Positions 39,901-53,289 of a stretch of DNA of 64,000 nt are shown piece after piece. Location: the NCBI GenBank assembly GCA_028335825.1, contig JAIOKI010000010.1:186001-250000 (forward strand), given 5' to 3'. The notes under the pieces are model-generated. The model did not search any database and had not been told where the DNA came from. It saw only the letters and a list, made by a program, of their open reading frames with translations. Position 1 is the first letter of the stretch. Each line of letters opens with the position of its first letter. This stretch comes from Nosema muscidifuracis. Its lineage: Eukaryota > Microsporidia > Nosematidae. Position numbers and translations under genes: made by a program.

Positions 39901-41220
39901 AAAATGTTTTTTTATTTTATTCATCATTTTAAATTGTCACAAACCACATTTTACAGAGCTTGAAAGATAACCCAATTATAATTTCATACAATTAAATAGT
40001 ATATAAAGTTATAATACTATATAATCAGTGTGAAAATTGTTTTATAATGATCAAGATGCACTCTTTAAAATATAACAGTCATTAAAAAAATCAAAAACTT
40101 GACTTATTTAAAGATACGTTGTAAATTGTGTGCTAGTCTAAATAAATACTAAATATGTTATTATATTAATAATTTTTATAAATACATGGAAGAACTTGGG
40201 AGAATGAAAGATAGATAAAAATAAATAAAACGTTTTAGAAAAGTTGACTCTTAAAACCAAGGTAATGTGAGTAATATTAAGATTGTGTAAGTTAATAGTT
40301 TTTGTATTTACATTAGATAGCGAGCCGTCTTAAAACAGCAATAAAATTAACCTAAATTTGAATGATTAATAATTTAGATTAAAAACTAAGGTTGTCAATT
40401 GTTTAGTAAATTTATCATAAAAATAGGACATTGGGAATTTTTTTGAAATAATTTAATTAATATCAAATTAAGTAAGCTATTTGTCTTATTTTATTAGAAT
40501 TCATTTCAAAATTCACCATGTCACTGAAAAGTTACTATTTATATTTATGAGTAACTAATATTTGTACTTAATTACATAAGACTACAATGATTTATCTGTA
40601 CTTAATAACTTATAATGATTCGTGTCATCTTCTGACCGAAATTCACTTTAACAAAATAACGTATTTAGACAAAAAGAAAACTTGTATGGCATCAAAGCGC
40701 TTAATTTTTATTCGATGACACACACCAGCTCATCTTTATGTTTTGCTTGGAGAAAGAAACGTTTGATATGAAAAAAAACGAAACAAAGAATCATCACAGT
40801 TTATGAGCCGAGATCAGACTTAAGAATTAAGTGATGATAATAACTTGGTTCAGTTCTAGAAAAATTCTACGGCATAAACAAATCATTCAACCTCTCAAAG
40901 TTAATATGTTAGGTTAATTTCTTTTCTGCATCACTAGTACTCTTGCATTAGGAATTTGTAATCCTTTAACCTATGGATTTTCTGGAATAAACGATCTCTA
41001 CTATTCGGCAATAGGTCAAATACTCTATAAATTGCTGTATCCTTTTATCTGTACAAAAGTCACGAAGATTAAGAGTAAGATATAAACTTGGCTTAGACTT
41101 TAAAGCTTTAACCCATCTTCTGTGATGTAAAAATGTTCATTATATAAAGCCTATAGTGCTCTGAATCTATTTCAAGCTACTTTCATATACCTTATTTAAA
41201 TAAAATAAATTTATTTATTT
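39901..41220. other. Unassigned AT-rich DNA
   Basis: I see no ORF, repeat or homology I can name. Around 40.68-41.2 kb the composition is less extreme and may belong to a decayed element, or to the 3' flank of the LINE relic that starts near 41.25 kb. Confidence 0.35.
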
Positions 41221-41229
41221 ACATATTAA

Positions 41230-44200
41230 AAATAAAAATTAATATAGAAGTAAAACCAATGGAACTCCCAAAACATCACTGCTAGACAAAAAATCAATAT
41301 ATCGCTTTACACGCCAGTATACCTATACAGTCTCACTTATATGAGAAAAAATTGTCACCTTAGGACTACTTAAAGTCAAAGCTATGAAGGCTAAGAATCC
41401 GCCAAAAGACAGATAGAAAAACATATTATGACTACATACACAAATTAAGAACATAACTCAGTCCAGCATAAGTATTACAATATCTTACCTGCTCTCTCCT
41501 ATGTATAAATAAATAAAAATCTTTCTTTTAATAAATTAGCTCACCCTTTTATATTGCTTAATTATTTGCTATCTAATGATATAAATCAATTACTTGTACT
41601 CCAATCAAGCTCTCTGAGTCTATTATTAGTATAATATTTCTATTCAAAATCATTCTATCTAAGAACTTTATGATGTAATAGAGCTTTTTAGGTTTATCTT
41701 AATTACACTTTAATCCAGCATTATTACCAAGATTTTGTTTTACTTTATTCTTGTTACTTATTCTAGAAAACTTCAATATCAAAAATCTCTCTTTGAATAT
41801 CAGCCCCAGTGATTTCCTAATACTTTATTGATCTTACCTGCTCTTATACTTAACATTCTCAAAATTTACTGCCATACATTAATACAGGTACAAGTACACA
41901 TTTCAGATAGCCCTGAATCTTAGGTTAATACTATGATTTAACAATTTCAGTATGTAGATATTTCTTGTAACGCGCAGTTGTGTCTTTGACTAAACGTTCT
42001 TCTATGATATTTCTTTTTATGAGAACATCTAGATATCTATATTCTTTGATTCTTCAATATCAACAAAGTATTTATGTAGAGAGTAAAGACTTCTAATTAC
42101 TTGAGTACTATAATGTACAGCCAATTCTAATATTACATTTTTTCTATGTTCGATCTTCATTTTGTTATCAACAGCCCATTTTGAGATTTTCATGATTTTA
42201 GCTTCAAGATCAATGTCGCCGTTTCATAAAGCAACTATTTTATCAGCAAACATAAGTACTGAAATTGTTGTATTTGTATTGGAATCAATAATCATTCTAC
42301 GCCTTAAAGTATATCATTGATTAAGATGTTGAATAACAACGGAAATCTTTCTTGCTCCTTTAATGAAGCAATAGATATTAGATGTCTCGACTGAGATTTT
42401 AACTCGCTTGATAGTATTTTTATAGATATCATTTATCTTATTTATCAAGTAATTAGGAATATCATGTTTTCTAGCTTATTAAATAGTAAGTTATGATTAG
42501 CATTATCATAAGCTTTCTCAAAGTCTATGGAGTATATTAATGTACTTTTTCCTTTGTATTCGCTTATTTCTATTTCAAGTAGAGAAGTAATTTGAACTAT
42601 AACATTCTTCAACTACTCAGAAACCCGCTTGATATTGGCTTGTTAAATATACTGAATCGCACTATACTAACTATTTTGAGATATATCTTATTAATTATGT
42701 TAATTAAAGGGATACCTTTATAATCAATTAAATTATATTTGCCATGCTCCATTATTTTTAAGAATTATCTCCATTGATATATCTATTTAGTTTAACTAGC
42801 ATAAATTTAAGAAAAACTATCTTTTACTTCATTACAAAACAAATGTGAGTATAGTTCATTTGGAATTTCATAGGAACCGACTGCTTTATTTTTATTACAT
42901 TTCTTTAACGCATATATAAATTCTTCGGTTATAATAAGATATGCACCAGAAAGATTAGTTTTATTGTATACAATACTATTTATTTAATTTTCCGATGCTA
43001 AACCAACAAAAAAAAATTTTAACTTTTCTAGCTTTTTTTGGCATGTATGTAAAATACCGGCTTGATCAATTAGAACAACATTTTCAATCTAATGGAAGTA
43101 CTCTTTGAGTTTTTAAACAATTTTCAGAATTCTCTTGATATATTACTTCTAAAAAGCTTTACAGCTTGTAAAGTCCAAAAAAACAGATTTATTTTTTCGA
43201 AACAACTTTTTAGTTGCTTCTAATTAATTTAACTTCGTTAAAGTTTCTCATAACAACTTTAGCTTCAAGCCTCTTTTCTTTGATGACCTTGACGTGTATT
43301 TATCCCATTGAGAATCATGAGTATATTTTTCTCTTCTGTAAATTCCTAAAAATATACGACTTTTTCTTAGCTTGTTTATCATCCTGAGATTTTTAAGCAT
43401 TCTTTTGTCGTTAACTAATTGATCTGAGACATCATAAACAGCTATTTTAATTTTCGATTTAGCACTGGTTGTCACTTAGTACCCAAACATTTGATATAAT
43501 GATCTTCTCATTATCACTCTCCAACAAACTAAATATTGAATCAATTTTTTGTTAGATCATTTTTCATTCTTGAAGATTCTTGTTTCCTCATTAATGTTGG
43601 ACTTTAGTACAATTGGTACTTCAACTTCATTTAATTCTTTCTAAAGAGATGAAATCCTGCATATTCATATCATTGCCATTATGATCTTACTATAGTGATT
43701 TATTAATTTCTCTTTTTGTATAAGGATAGTAGTTCTGGCAAGAACCTCTTTCCTGAGACATCTCTCTTGCAGTATGTAGACATTAATAATTAAATACTTA
43801 TTCCATTTGTCTACTGGCTTAAACTCAACTATAGTTTGCAATATATTTGAGTCAGTTCATTTCTTGGAATATCTGATAGATTTATTATTTCTAGAAAAAG
43901 TCATTAGACACGGTTTATTCTTTTCACTACTAATTGTTACCACTGCAGTATACTTTTCTAGTCTAATAGGTAGCATATATATTATCCATGTTTCCTGAAT
44001 ACAGATAATATCTGGTTCCTCTTTCTTCAAGAGAACCTCAAAATCTACTTTCTTTTTGGAAAGATGATTAATATCAAGACTCATGAATCATATATTATCA
44101 TTCAGTTTTTATATAAAAAATAATCTTCTCTTTCTACCATTGAGTAATTGAGGCCTAATGCCTTTATATTAAGAATAAGCTTTTCTTTCTGTATCTTAGT

Positions 44201-44350
44201 GAATATAATATTCGTGAATGACGTGTCTCATCATTCAAACTTTACAATCAACGTATTTTAATAGAATTTTTTGCTTTTTAAATATTTTTATACATTCTGC
44301 CTGACCTGTGTGAATTAAGTCATGTTTATAATAACTGCTATATGTCTGGT
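41230..44350 (-). mobile_element. Old, decayed copy of the APE-type LINE
   Basis: On the minus strand it is collinear with the intact LINE. 3' UTR words (AAGAACATAACTCAGTCCAG near 41447-41466) parallel AAGAACACAACTCAGTTCAG. The reverse-transcriptase FADD-region counterpart is near 42.18-42.26 kb, and the text encoding EKAYDNANH lies near 42.5 kb. The endonuclease N-terminus is near 43.86-44.08 kb: SLDINHLSKKKVDFEVLLKK aligns with SLNINHLYGKKEDLEILLKV, and CIQETW with CLQETW. There are numerous stops and frameshifts. The longest surviving frames are 43248-43475 and 43857-44084. ORF1 upstream of 44.35 kb is not clearly visible. It is far older than the intact copy. Confidence 0.85.
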
Positions 44351-45180
44351 AATATTACTAGCTGGGATTCAGTCTATTTCATTCTTAGGATAAATTATTT
44401 TATATTTTAAACTTTTTTAAAATTTGATATTAGGTTAAATCTACATTTTGTAATCTTCAAGATTACAAAATATAAAATGAACTCAGTTTTTATTTTCTCT
44501 TAATTCCACCTTCTTTTGCTAATTAAATGCTAGTTTAGTTTTTTAATTATAATTTCTCTATCCACAAGTTTATTCGAATTCTACAATCTTTATTAATTTA
44601 TGTATACATGTCGCATTCTTCTAAAGAATCAATAGAAAACTTCCTAAAGTTGTTGCATAAGTGACATTCATGTTTTGAAGTATACATTTTATTTGAAGCA
44701 AAACTTCTTCCACTTGTTTACGTGTCCTTTCATTATTCTTTTTCTTAAATATTTGAAATGAACAAATAAACATTGAAATAACTAAAACTAATATGAAAAG
44801 ACGTTATAAATTAAAGGTGAAGAAAACATATATAAGTTTTTCATATATGTGAACATCATTGTAGTGTCATCTTAATATTTATATTATAGACTAAATTAAT
44901 TGTTTTCTAGAAGTCAAAATTGTATTGTAGATATCTTGATTTTTCTGATACTTAATTTAAATGATGTAGTTTTGTTTTCCGTTTCTCGTATTCCATTTGA
45001 CTCTCTGATTTCATTACCAATATATTCTTCTTGTATCAGATATTATTACTTCATGTTTACAATATTGATTTATCAATTAACAAAACCTTATAGCGTTATC
45101 AGAATCAATCTTATATGCAAAATACAACTTTATCATTCTGTACAAATATATTTATAATTTTTAGGATATATCATGTTTTT
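44351..45180. other. Unassigned AT-rich DNA with a perfect palindrome
   Basis: No coding block is recognised. A 27-bp palindrome occupies 44445-44471. Possible remnants of LINE ORF1 cannot be confirmed. Confidence 0.35.
44445..44471. repeat. 27-bp near-perfect palindrome
   Basis: ATTTTGTAATCTT (44445-44457) and AAGATTACAAAAT (44459-44471) are exact reverse complements around a single C. Thirteen base pairs without mismatch is unusual in decayed DNA. It may be a cruciform site, or a head-to-head fusion of short ends of an element. Confidence 0.6.
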
Positions 45181-45199
45181 TATATGGAGGTTTTAGAAT

Positions 45200-46480
45200 T
45201 TTTACTCCAAAAGCCTATATATCAGTGCTTATTTTCAAATCTTGTTTTTTTATAAATTTTTGCATTCCGATTCATTTTAATTTTATTCATATTTTGAAAT
45301 TGCTTAAGACCTTAATATATTAGCAAATAAATCTTGTTTTCATATACCTTGCCAAAAAGCTATTAATGTTTTTTTATATATTTATGCCTAGATGTGTTTC
45401 TGCTTCTATATCTTACCAGTTCTTCTTAATAGCAGTTTTATGATATAAATTAGTAGAATTTACAAATGATTTACATTTTTATATGCAGAAAGAAGATTGC
45501 ATAATTTGGATATTGTTTACAACTATTATGAATTATATAATCATTATGAACATATTTTAACAGCAGCTCTTTTAGTGTTTGTCTTTTTCTGTCGTTTACA
45601 GCAATCATTATCAGTCTTCTGTTAAGTATTCTTTATATCATCCAAAAATCCTAAACGCCTTCTGTGGTATTTGACTTTTATAAATTTACTTTTGCTTATT
45701 TCTACTTATATATTTAGTCCATCTATTTTTTCTTGTTAGTTAATCTGTATTTTTCAATGCTAAATATCATTTTTATACACCATACATATCTCTGAGAAAT
45801 ATTTAAAAAGTCACAAATTACTGTTTGTTTTGTATTTATGGACCATGATTTAATAATTAGTAATATGTCTATAATTGTAAATTATTTATATAAAAACTAT
45901 TATATACGTTTTACAATATGAAACATATCTACAACATGTTTTAGATTATTAATGAACGTAGATAATATTTCCATTAATTTTTCTTTTCTAATATTATTAG
46001 AAACACTACTGATATTTCTATGCATACTAGTTTCATGTGTTTTTGAAGATAGAATCATTTTTTATCATTTTTAACTATTGCTCTATAATGTTATCTTTCA
46101 TTAGATTTTTGTTTGCATCGAACAGACAGCATTCATTTCGCAAGAGTTCCATTTTTTTGATTTTATTAATATAGCTCCATAAAGTAGGGTAGCATAACAT
46201 CTCAAAAGTTCATCTGCAATAACATTATTCTTATTTTAAATATATTTTATTTTATAGTCAAATTCATTTCAATAATCTCGATGTGTCTTTTTAATTCTCA
46301 TACAAATATTTTCTACTAATTGTAACAACATCTGTGACATCCCTTGGATAATAATCTTGAAATCTACTAAGAATAAAACGATCTCCTGTATTCTTTTTCT
46401 ATAATTATACAATTTAATTTCAAGAGTCAAATTATTTTGTTTTCTTGGGTTAACGCACTTCATAAATCATGATCAGTTAA
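45200..46480 (-). mobile_element. Decayed Merlin-type DNA transposon (copy 1)
   Basis: The minus strand carries an N-terminal Cys/Lys-rich piece (frame 46269-46463, MKCVNPRKQNNLTLEIKLYN...). A DDE/IS1595-type core follows near 45.5-45.75 kb: KSKFIKVKYHRRR, then MIAVNDRKRQTLKELLLKYV and the NDYIIHNSCKQYPNY region, matching the TTIHSD.W..Y block of Merlin transposases. The order N-terminus to core fits one minus-strand gene of about 300 aa with several stops and shifts. Terminal inverted repeats were not located. Confidence 0.7.
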
Positions 46481-46599
46481 TTTCTTTTCACTTCTGTCCC
46501 CACTTTTAAAAAAATAAATGACTAAAAATATAATATTACAAAATTTATTAATTATTAAAATGTAAAAAGTCTAACATTCCTCATTTAAATTTACTTCAA

Positions 46600-47560
46600 T
46601 AAGTAGTTTAAATCTAACAACATAATTTTTTGTAACAAAATTCATTGAAGTATCATTTCCTCTCATCTTTCTTTTATAATAAACTACATACCCTCAATAG
46701 TTTGGTTATGTACACTGGTGTTTGTATCAACAAAAATCTTAATAATTTAAAGTTTCGTATCGAAAACTTAAAAAAACACATATCATTTCAATTTATATAA
46801 CCTTGCCGTATGTTTATTAAAATAGTTGTACCAGGTGCAATTTTTTTCTCTGAATAATTTCAATCAGTGTATTTCATAACGATGTCAATGATTTAGAAAA
46901 AAGCATGCGCCACTATCTTACACCACATCATTAATTACCCAAATGATAATCAAGAAATTTGCATCGCTTATACTTGTTTTGCACCAAAACAATTTCATCT
47001 GTTTCAACAATACATCCTTCACCATCAATTTGCTGTGAAAGAATAAATGTTAATAAAAAGTCAAACCCTAATTTATCGAAACTAGCAAAATAATTTGTTA
47101 TCATTAGTGGGGCAACAGATAATTCCATGGCTAAGAATAGATCTTAATGATCTTTTTGCCATTTATATAATAAAACAACAAGTTCTTTTATGCTTAGATA
47201 TGCATGATGAAAAACTTACTTGAGTAAACTGAAGTTATTCGACATTTTTTGTTACACCTAAGATAATAACAGTATTTATGTGTGCATCATTGGAACCTTC
47301 AAAAATTTTTATTCTAATATGAATTCTATCAATAATTCTTCATCATAAATAATCTTTTTAATTCGGGAATTTTCATTTTTAAGGCTCTAAAATTATTTGT
47401 TTTTTCAAAAAGAAGGAGGAGGGCAAAGAAATTAAACCTCTTACTTATACCTTGCTTTATTATTATGGTAATGTCTATTAAATATTTAAAATAACGATAC
47501 ATTTGATTTTCAAATATCAAATTTAATTTATTTTCTATTTTTTGATATTTCAATTAATAA
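46600..47560 (-). mobile_element. Decayed Merlin-type DNA transposon (copy 2)
   Basis: The frame 46931-47128 on the minus strand contains IDGEGCIVETDEIVLVQNKY, equivalent to the IGG.G..VEIDES.FG.RKY block of Merlin transposases. Downstream, near 46.82-46.86 kb, APGTTILIN gives the second catalytic region, and near 46.70-46.75 kb the FVDTNTSVHNQTIEG-like text gives the HTQ.IE block. The gene is interrupted by stops and shifts. The frame 47329-47553 may be its N-terminal part, but this is unclear. Copies 1 and 2 lie head to tail in the same direction. Confidence 0.75.
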
Positions 47561-47870
47561 TTCTTCAGATTTTGTTAAATAATAATCTGAAATTAATTTA
47601 AATTTTTTTCTCTTTTTAGATAGTCTAATGTATTTTAGATTATAGATATTTTAATGTTACAACATTCAATCAAATATGATAATTTAAATTAAAACAAATA
47701 ATTATCTACAAGATAATTGTTCTTTTTATATAATATAATTTTATATGAAGTAATAATCTAATTAAACAGTTGATATTTTTTCTTGTAAGAATATTAATAA
47801 AAAACTTTTGTAAAATTCATTTTGTACAACAAATCATCAATAATATTTATACTTTTTATTATACATAAAA
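47561..47870. other. AT-rich spacer
   Basis: Nearly pure A/T with no ORF. It separates the Merlin relic from the plus-strand LINE relic. Confidence 0.4.
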
Positions 47871-50800
47871 TTATGAAGAATGAAAACAACAAATCTGGAG
47901 AAAAGAAACATGAACAAAAAACAATTAGAAATAATAATAAAGAAGTAAATATACAGCAAATCATTACACCACAGATTTAGATAAACTTGAATGAGCGAAT
48001 ATTTTCCCTTAAAGCGTTACTGATAATGGTTGACATTCCACAGCAACTATGGTCCTCAGTATTCCTCAAGATGATTCTGAACATATTCGACCGAATGTCT
48101 AGAGGAAGGTGGAAGCTAGCGATAGAAGTATTTTGTAAAAAATCCAATGTGATCATCTAAATGGATATAATGAAGGGCTAAAACTATATAGGAAAATTTA
48201 CACACAAGCGAGCACTTTAATGCGGAAGAAACCACTAAAGAATGAAAAAATAAGACAATTTCTAGAAGAAGCATATATATGCGATAATGAAATGCAATTA
48301 AAGATAAGGACTTATTTTAACAAAATAGATAATTCGATTAAAAGGCGAGTAGTAGACGAAAAAACCTAAAATATAACCTAGATATTGAGTTGAAAGAAAT
48401 ATTAATAGATCCTTTGTAGAATACATTAGAAGTTATTCACCAGAAATGTATCTGATGTATCAAAAATACGCGAAAACGTTAAAAGTACTTACAAAAGAAT
48501 AAAACACAAGACTAAATTAAAATCTAATTAATATAATAATATCGAAAGTAAAATAAGCCCTTATGTAGAAGAACTTGAGATAATTACTAAGACAAATTAA
48601 TAGACAATAAATATAGTAGAGAAGTGAAAAATAAAAGAAAAATTATAAAAATTGATATGATTGGAATCTTTTAAATTTACTATGTGCTGATCTTAAAAAG
48701 AATTTGGATAATTTAATCTATCGCAGAAATTCTATCAAAATATAGAAAAAGTAGAACAGAAGAATATTAGGGTACATATGATAAAGTTTCTATATTTTTG
48801 AGCACAATGTGAAATAAGAAATAAGATGAGAACAGAGAAAATTATAGATAATGTCTTAGCGAATTTTTACCGAAAGAAGACCTATAAATAAAAAGTTTCG
48901 TAACTAGAGAAAAATTCAAAAAATTATCAAGAATTTTTTTGACTGGAATGTTGCACAGATTTAGACAGCGTATTTAACTTATTTATTAAAACTATGAATC
49001 CATTACATAAAAATTTATTTTGAATTATAAAAGAATATTGATTAGAAGGAATCGAAAGTGATAAACAATAGGTGTATACATGATTAACTTTTTGGATTGA
49101 AAAAAAATAAAACACCTGAAGGCTTGAAATTTAGACTAATTATCTGCATCTCAAACATCTAAAAATTAATGACTAAAATAATACAAATATAACTTGAAGT
49201 AGAGATATAATTTTAGAGAGCCAACTGTGGATATTACGGAAATTTCAAGGTGATAAAGAACAGGCGATGATTAATATAAATCTAATAAAAAGTACGATGA
49301 TAATTTTTAATTTTTTGAATTGACGTTAAACAAGCAATTGAATCAATCGATTACGATTATATTTTACAATGTGTAGAGAGACCGATTTTTACATAATGAA
49401 TCCTATGATTAGTTTCACTCAAAGATGGAAGTTTAAACTATTATATAATAACGAGTAAGTTCATGAAATGAAAATAGATAAGTGACATACTATAATGTGA
49501 TAGCTTATCTTCCTTATTTTTGTAACAATAGTAGATCTATTGAGCAAGAGATTAAATGACATAGTTCCAAAGATCCAAATACCCACAAAATAAAAGAAGA
49601 GTTATAATATCAGTGATCTGTTTATAGATAAATTCAAAATATTAGAAATTATAGAAAAAGTACTTAAATTTATATCAAAGAAACCAAGAGATTTTTAGAG
49701 GAGTATAAGTAAAATGAAGCCTAGTAAGTCTGCTTCAAACTCTTTGTTATTCATTTCAGAGAAGTAATGATTGCTAATAACAACTACTTTAAGTACTCAG
49801 AAATCATTGAAACTAGCTGCGATAAACCCTCGGTAAAGAATTAAATTTTAATAATAGAAAAAGTTTAAGTACTATGAAAATCCTTGCTAACTAAAACTAA
49901 CTTAATGAAAAGCATTAAAAAAATATTTGATTTCTTTAATGACGTATTGCATAGGTCTACTATATATAGAACCTACGAAGTTCTAATGCTTGAAATATTA
50001 TATTTTACCTATAAAAAAAATAGTTAGATGCCTAGCCCGTATAGAACCAAAGATAAGAAAATACTTTTAGTTTTGAAAACTCATAAAATACATACAACAG
50101 AATAGTTGCATCTTAAAATTAACAAGGATTAAGAGACACGCATTGGGAAAATTGCAAGGTTCATAAAAATATGGTTTTAAGGATTCCAGCCTTATAACAC
50201 TTGAAGAAGCTCGGAAGACAAGATTAAATAACGAAATATACAATAATTTATTAAAATCAAGTCAGATGAGCCAGTATAAATTAAGGAATTATAATTTCGG
50301 TCAACAAAGAAAACAATACGACCGTACAAATAGCAAAACATTGTTTTTTACATGATAGAAACATCTTCTTTAATAATTCAGGAAACTTCCAAAATTGTAA
50401 GCAAGCTAATATAAAAATAGACCACATGATATCTAGATGTGAAAAAGATGATACAATACGATTATATAAGAAGATATAACGAGATTATAAAAATGTATAC
50501 ATTTATTCATGTGCAAAAAATACAATGTAGATCCTTCAAGAATGCTATTAGAAGTCATTCAGTACAACAGATCGTCGCAAATAAATATGCAAAGATAAAA
50601 ATAGACATTTCAATAAAGACATACATCAAAGTAGAATATAATAAACACTCACATAGTAGTCAACAATAATAGAGAAAGGGGTAAATTTACATTATAATCT
50701 TTAACAAATTCTAGATTGTAAACTGAGAAAATACGATTTACTATTCAAGGAAATTTCTTTAAAAGTAAAATAGTTTCACAACATATAACGGGAAAACGAC

Positions 50801-51000
50801 AAAGTTCAATGCTAAATACAGAATGAATCTGGTACAACTCTGCGAATAATAGCTTATGCAATATAAATTACGCTAAAGAAGACTTTAAAGAGCATTTCAC
50901 TGAAAATGGTTGCGTAGGATAATTGACAGTATAAGAGAAGCTAACTAGTAACTATAAGATGTGGAAGGTAGAATATGTCATAAACTTATATTCATTTGAA
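47870..51000 (+). mobile_element. Decayed R4/Dong-type LINE (copy b)
   Basis: Plus-strand text follows the R4/Dong layout. An N-terminal charged region starts near 47.88 kb. NTPEGLKFRLIICISNI near 49.1 kb is the counterpart of the N..NFRPITC block. IDVKQAIESIDYDYILQCVE near 49.32 kb is the counterpart of the D.K.AYDSV.H.YLLECI reverse-transcriptase block. A Cys/His stretch near 50.39-50.5 kb (IDHMISRCEKD...) precedes the frame 50439-50669. Stops and frameshifts are frequent. It is about as decayed as the Merlin relics and more decayed than copy c. Confidence 0.7.
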
Positions 51001-51900
51001 GAAGTTTTATAAATGTTAAAAATAGCCCAAAATGAATGAATAATCATATATAAAATTGCTGTCACTTTAGACATTTCCTTGTAGTTTATTTTGTATTCTT
51101 CGAGAATATATATAAAGTGTTCCTTAATACTTTTATTTTTTAGTGTTATTTTTGTTTTTTTAATTAATTAGTTCCAACAAATTAATAAAGTCAAACAATG
51201 AATTAATCAACTATATTAATACATGGATTTTTATTTTATAACTTGTCTAAAATTTATGTTATAATTACTCAAAAATAATAATTTAGATTTAAATTTTTAT
51301 TCTTTCAACTTTTTAACTTAAAAGGAATAGAAATCTAAAAACCAAATAAAATATAAAATAAAAATATCATTGAATAACAAAAACTTTTATCAAAACAAGA
51401 TAATATTTACACTTGATTAGATTTTATTTATGTACTTAATTATAATTGTTGGGATCAGGCATCCTTGTCGCACGCTGTTACTTTTAAGATATATTTCTAG
51501 AAAGCATCTTCTATTTTATATAAAAATCTTCATATATTTATTCATGAAACAGTTACGAAGCTATTTCAAGTGTAAGTTTTGAATGTTGAATCCAAACACA
51601 AATGTAACACATTCAAAAAATTATTATTATTCGTCTCTATGATAAAAGCTTAAGATCTTTTTAGATATATTTTACAAAATCAAATCATCAATAAACGTAA
51701 ATTTTGAAATTCAAAAAATTATCTATTTTTAACCCCTCATAATAAAAGTATAATATATAATAATGCAAATGCATAAGATATTTAGGACAACATAATATTG
51801 CTTAAAAAGAGTCAATATCTGTGAAATTATAATTTAATTTTAACTTGGATATATTTGCATAATATTATTTTAATAAAAAAGAAGAATAATTTAAATATAT
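51001..51900. other. Unassigned AT-rich DNA
   Basis: No ORF or RNA is recognised. A short motif near 51.44-51.48 kb (GGGATCAGGCATCCTTGTCGCAC) resembles the minus-strand LINE text around 18.16-18.18 kb, encoding RQGCPCSP. A tiny, very old APE-LINE reverse-transcriptase fragment may therefore lie at 51.43-51.75 kb. Confidence 0.4.
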
Positions 51901-53000
51901 TTGTTATGATTTATAAGTTAAGGGTTATTTATTTAAAATATTTATTTGCAACAATAAATTCATATATTTGATCAGTATCCTCAGTATTATACCTTCTTTC
52001 AATATGAAAGATATTTTGGAGAAACATATGATTCTAATTATATATAGTAATATATCTTTATAAACTTCATAATAATTATTTCTTCTATTTATTAAATTCG
52101 AAAAAATATTCTAACTGAAATCCGACTTGTTAACATAATTTTGGTTTAATAATATAACATCTCCCTCCAGACGGATAGTCTCAATCAACAAATAAATTTT
52201 CATCATTCATTCCCTTTAAATCACAATGTCTTTTCTATATCCTCTTTTCTCTATAACTTCGGAGTCACTACTATTCTCTAGATTTAAATTCCCTTTATTC
52301 CTGTAATTGTAATCTTCCTTAGTCCTTCTTAAGTAATATGCTCTCGCAACATGACCTGTTTTATCACAGTAGAAACACTTTATTCCCGATCTTCATCTGT
52401 ATTGCTTCCTTAACAGTCTTAACTACAGCTTCTACCATTTCATTGTACTCCCCAGTTCTGCTTTTCTTTTAATTCTCTTACTCTTAAAATCAGCTGTCTC
52501 TTTATTTTCTCTATTTTTTCTTCCTTCTCTAATTTCCTTGCAGTAATTTTTTTTTAAATCTCTCAAATAATTCTTTTTTTCCATAACTCCTTATAAACGC
52601 CCTCTAGATCCAGCGTATAAACAATAATCTCATAGTATCCTGACCTCTTGTTCGCAGTCATCATCTGACAACTCATTCTTTGATGTCGCCCCCATATAAG
52701 TGCTTAACATAAATTGGAGTTTAATAATAGAATAAAACATTAAATGTTTTCTTCTGGTACTATACTTACTCGTTTCTTGAAATCTTATCATAATAATTAT
52801 AAGATTAACTATAACATTCAATAGTATATTTTAACCAATACTATACATTAAATCTTCTTGTGATATTACCACAATGTTTTATTTCTTTGTACCATTAATA
52901 ATTTGTTGAATAGAAATTACAACTAAAATCTGAAACTACGAAATTAACTGGATTTTAATTATACATCATTTCAAATCAATCAAAAGATCTCTCAGCTAGT
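51900..53000 (-). mobile_element. Fossil LTR-retrotransposon Gag region
   Basis: A CCHC zinc-knuckle pattern (KCFYCDKTGHVARA) lies near 52.34-52.38 kb on the minus strand, surrounded by charged, Gag-like text. No polymerase region is recognised beside it. It is broken and old; the ends are approximate and no LTRs were identified. Confidence 0.5.
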
Positions 53001-53289
53001 TCAATACAAGGATCATTGTATAAGTTCCTTAAAACTAGACGCATTCCTGAGCTACACTTCATTTTTCAAAAAGCATTTTAAGAGATTAAATTATGACATT
53101 TCAATTAGAGATCTAAAATTTAGTATACAACCTTATGATTTTTAAATTAAAAACAAATGTTATAAATTAAATAAATTTTAATTAATTACTGTATTAGTGC
53201 ATTGATGCCGAATCATAATAAATTTAGAATCCCTTGTGTTAATATCACGTCATTTAGATATTAACATGTAATATAAACAAAAGTTTAGT

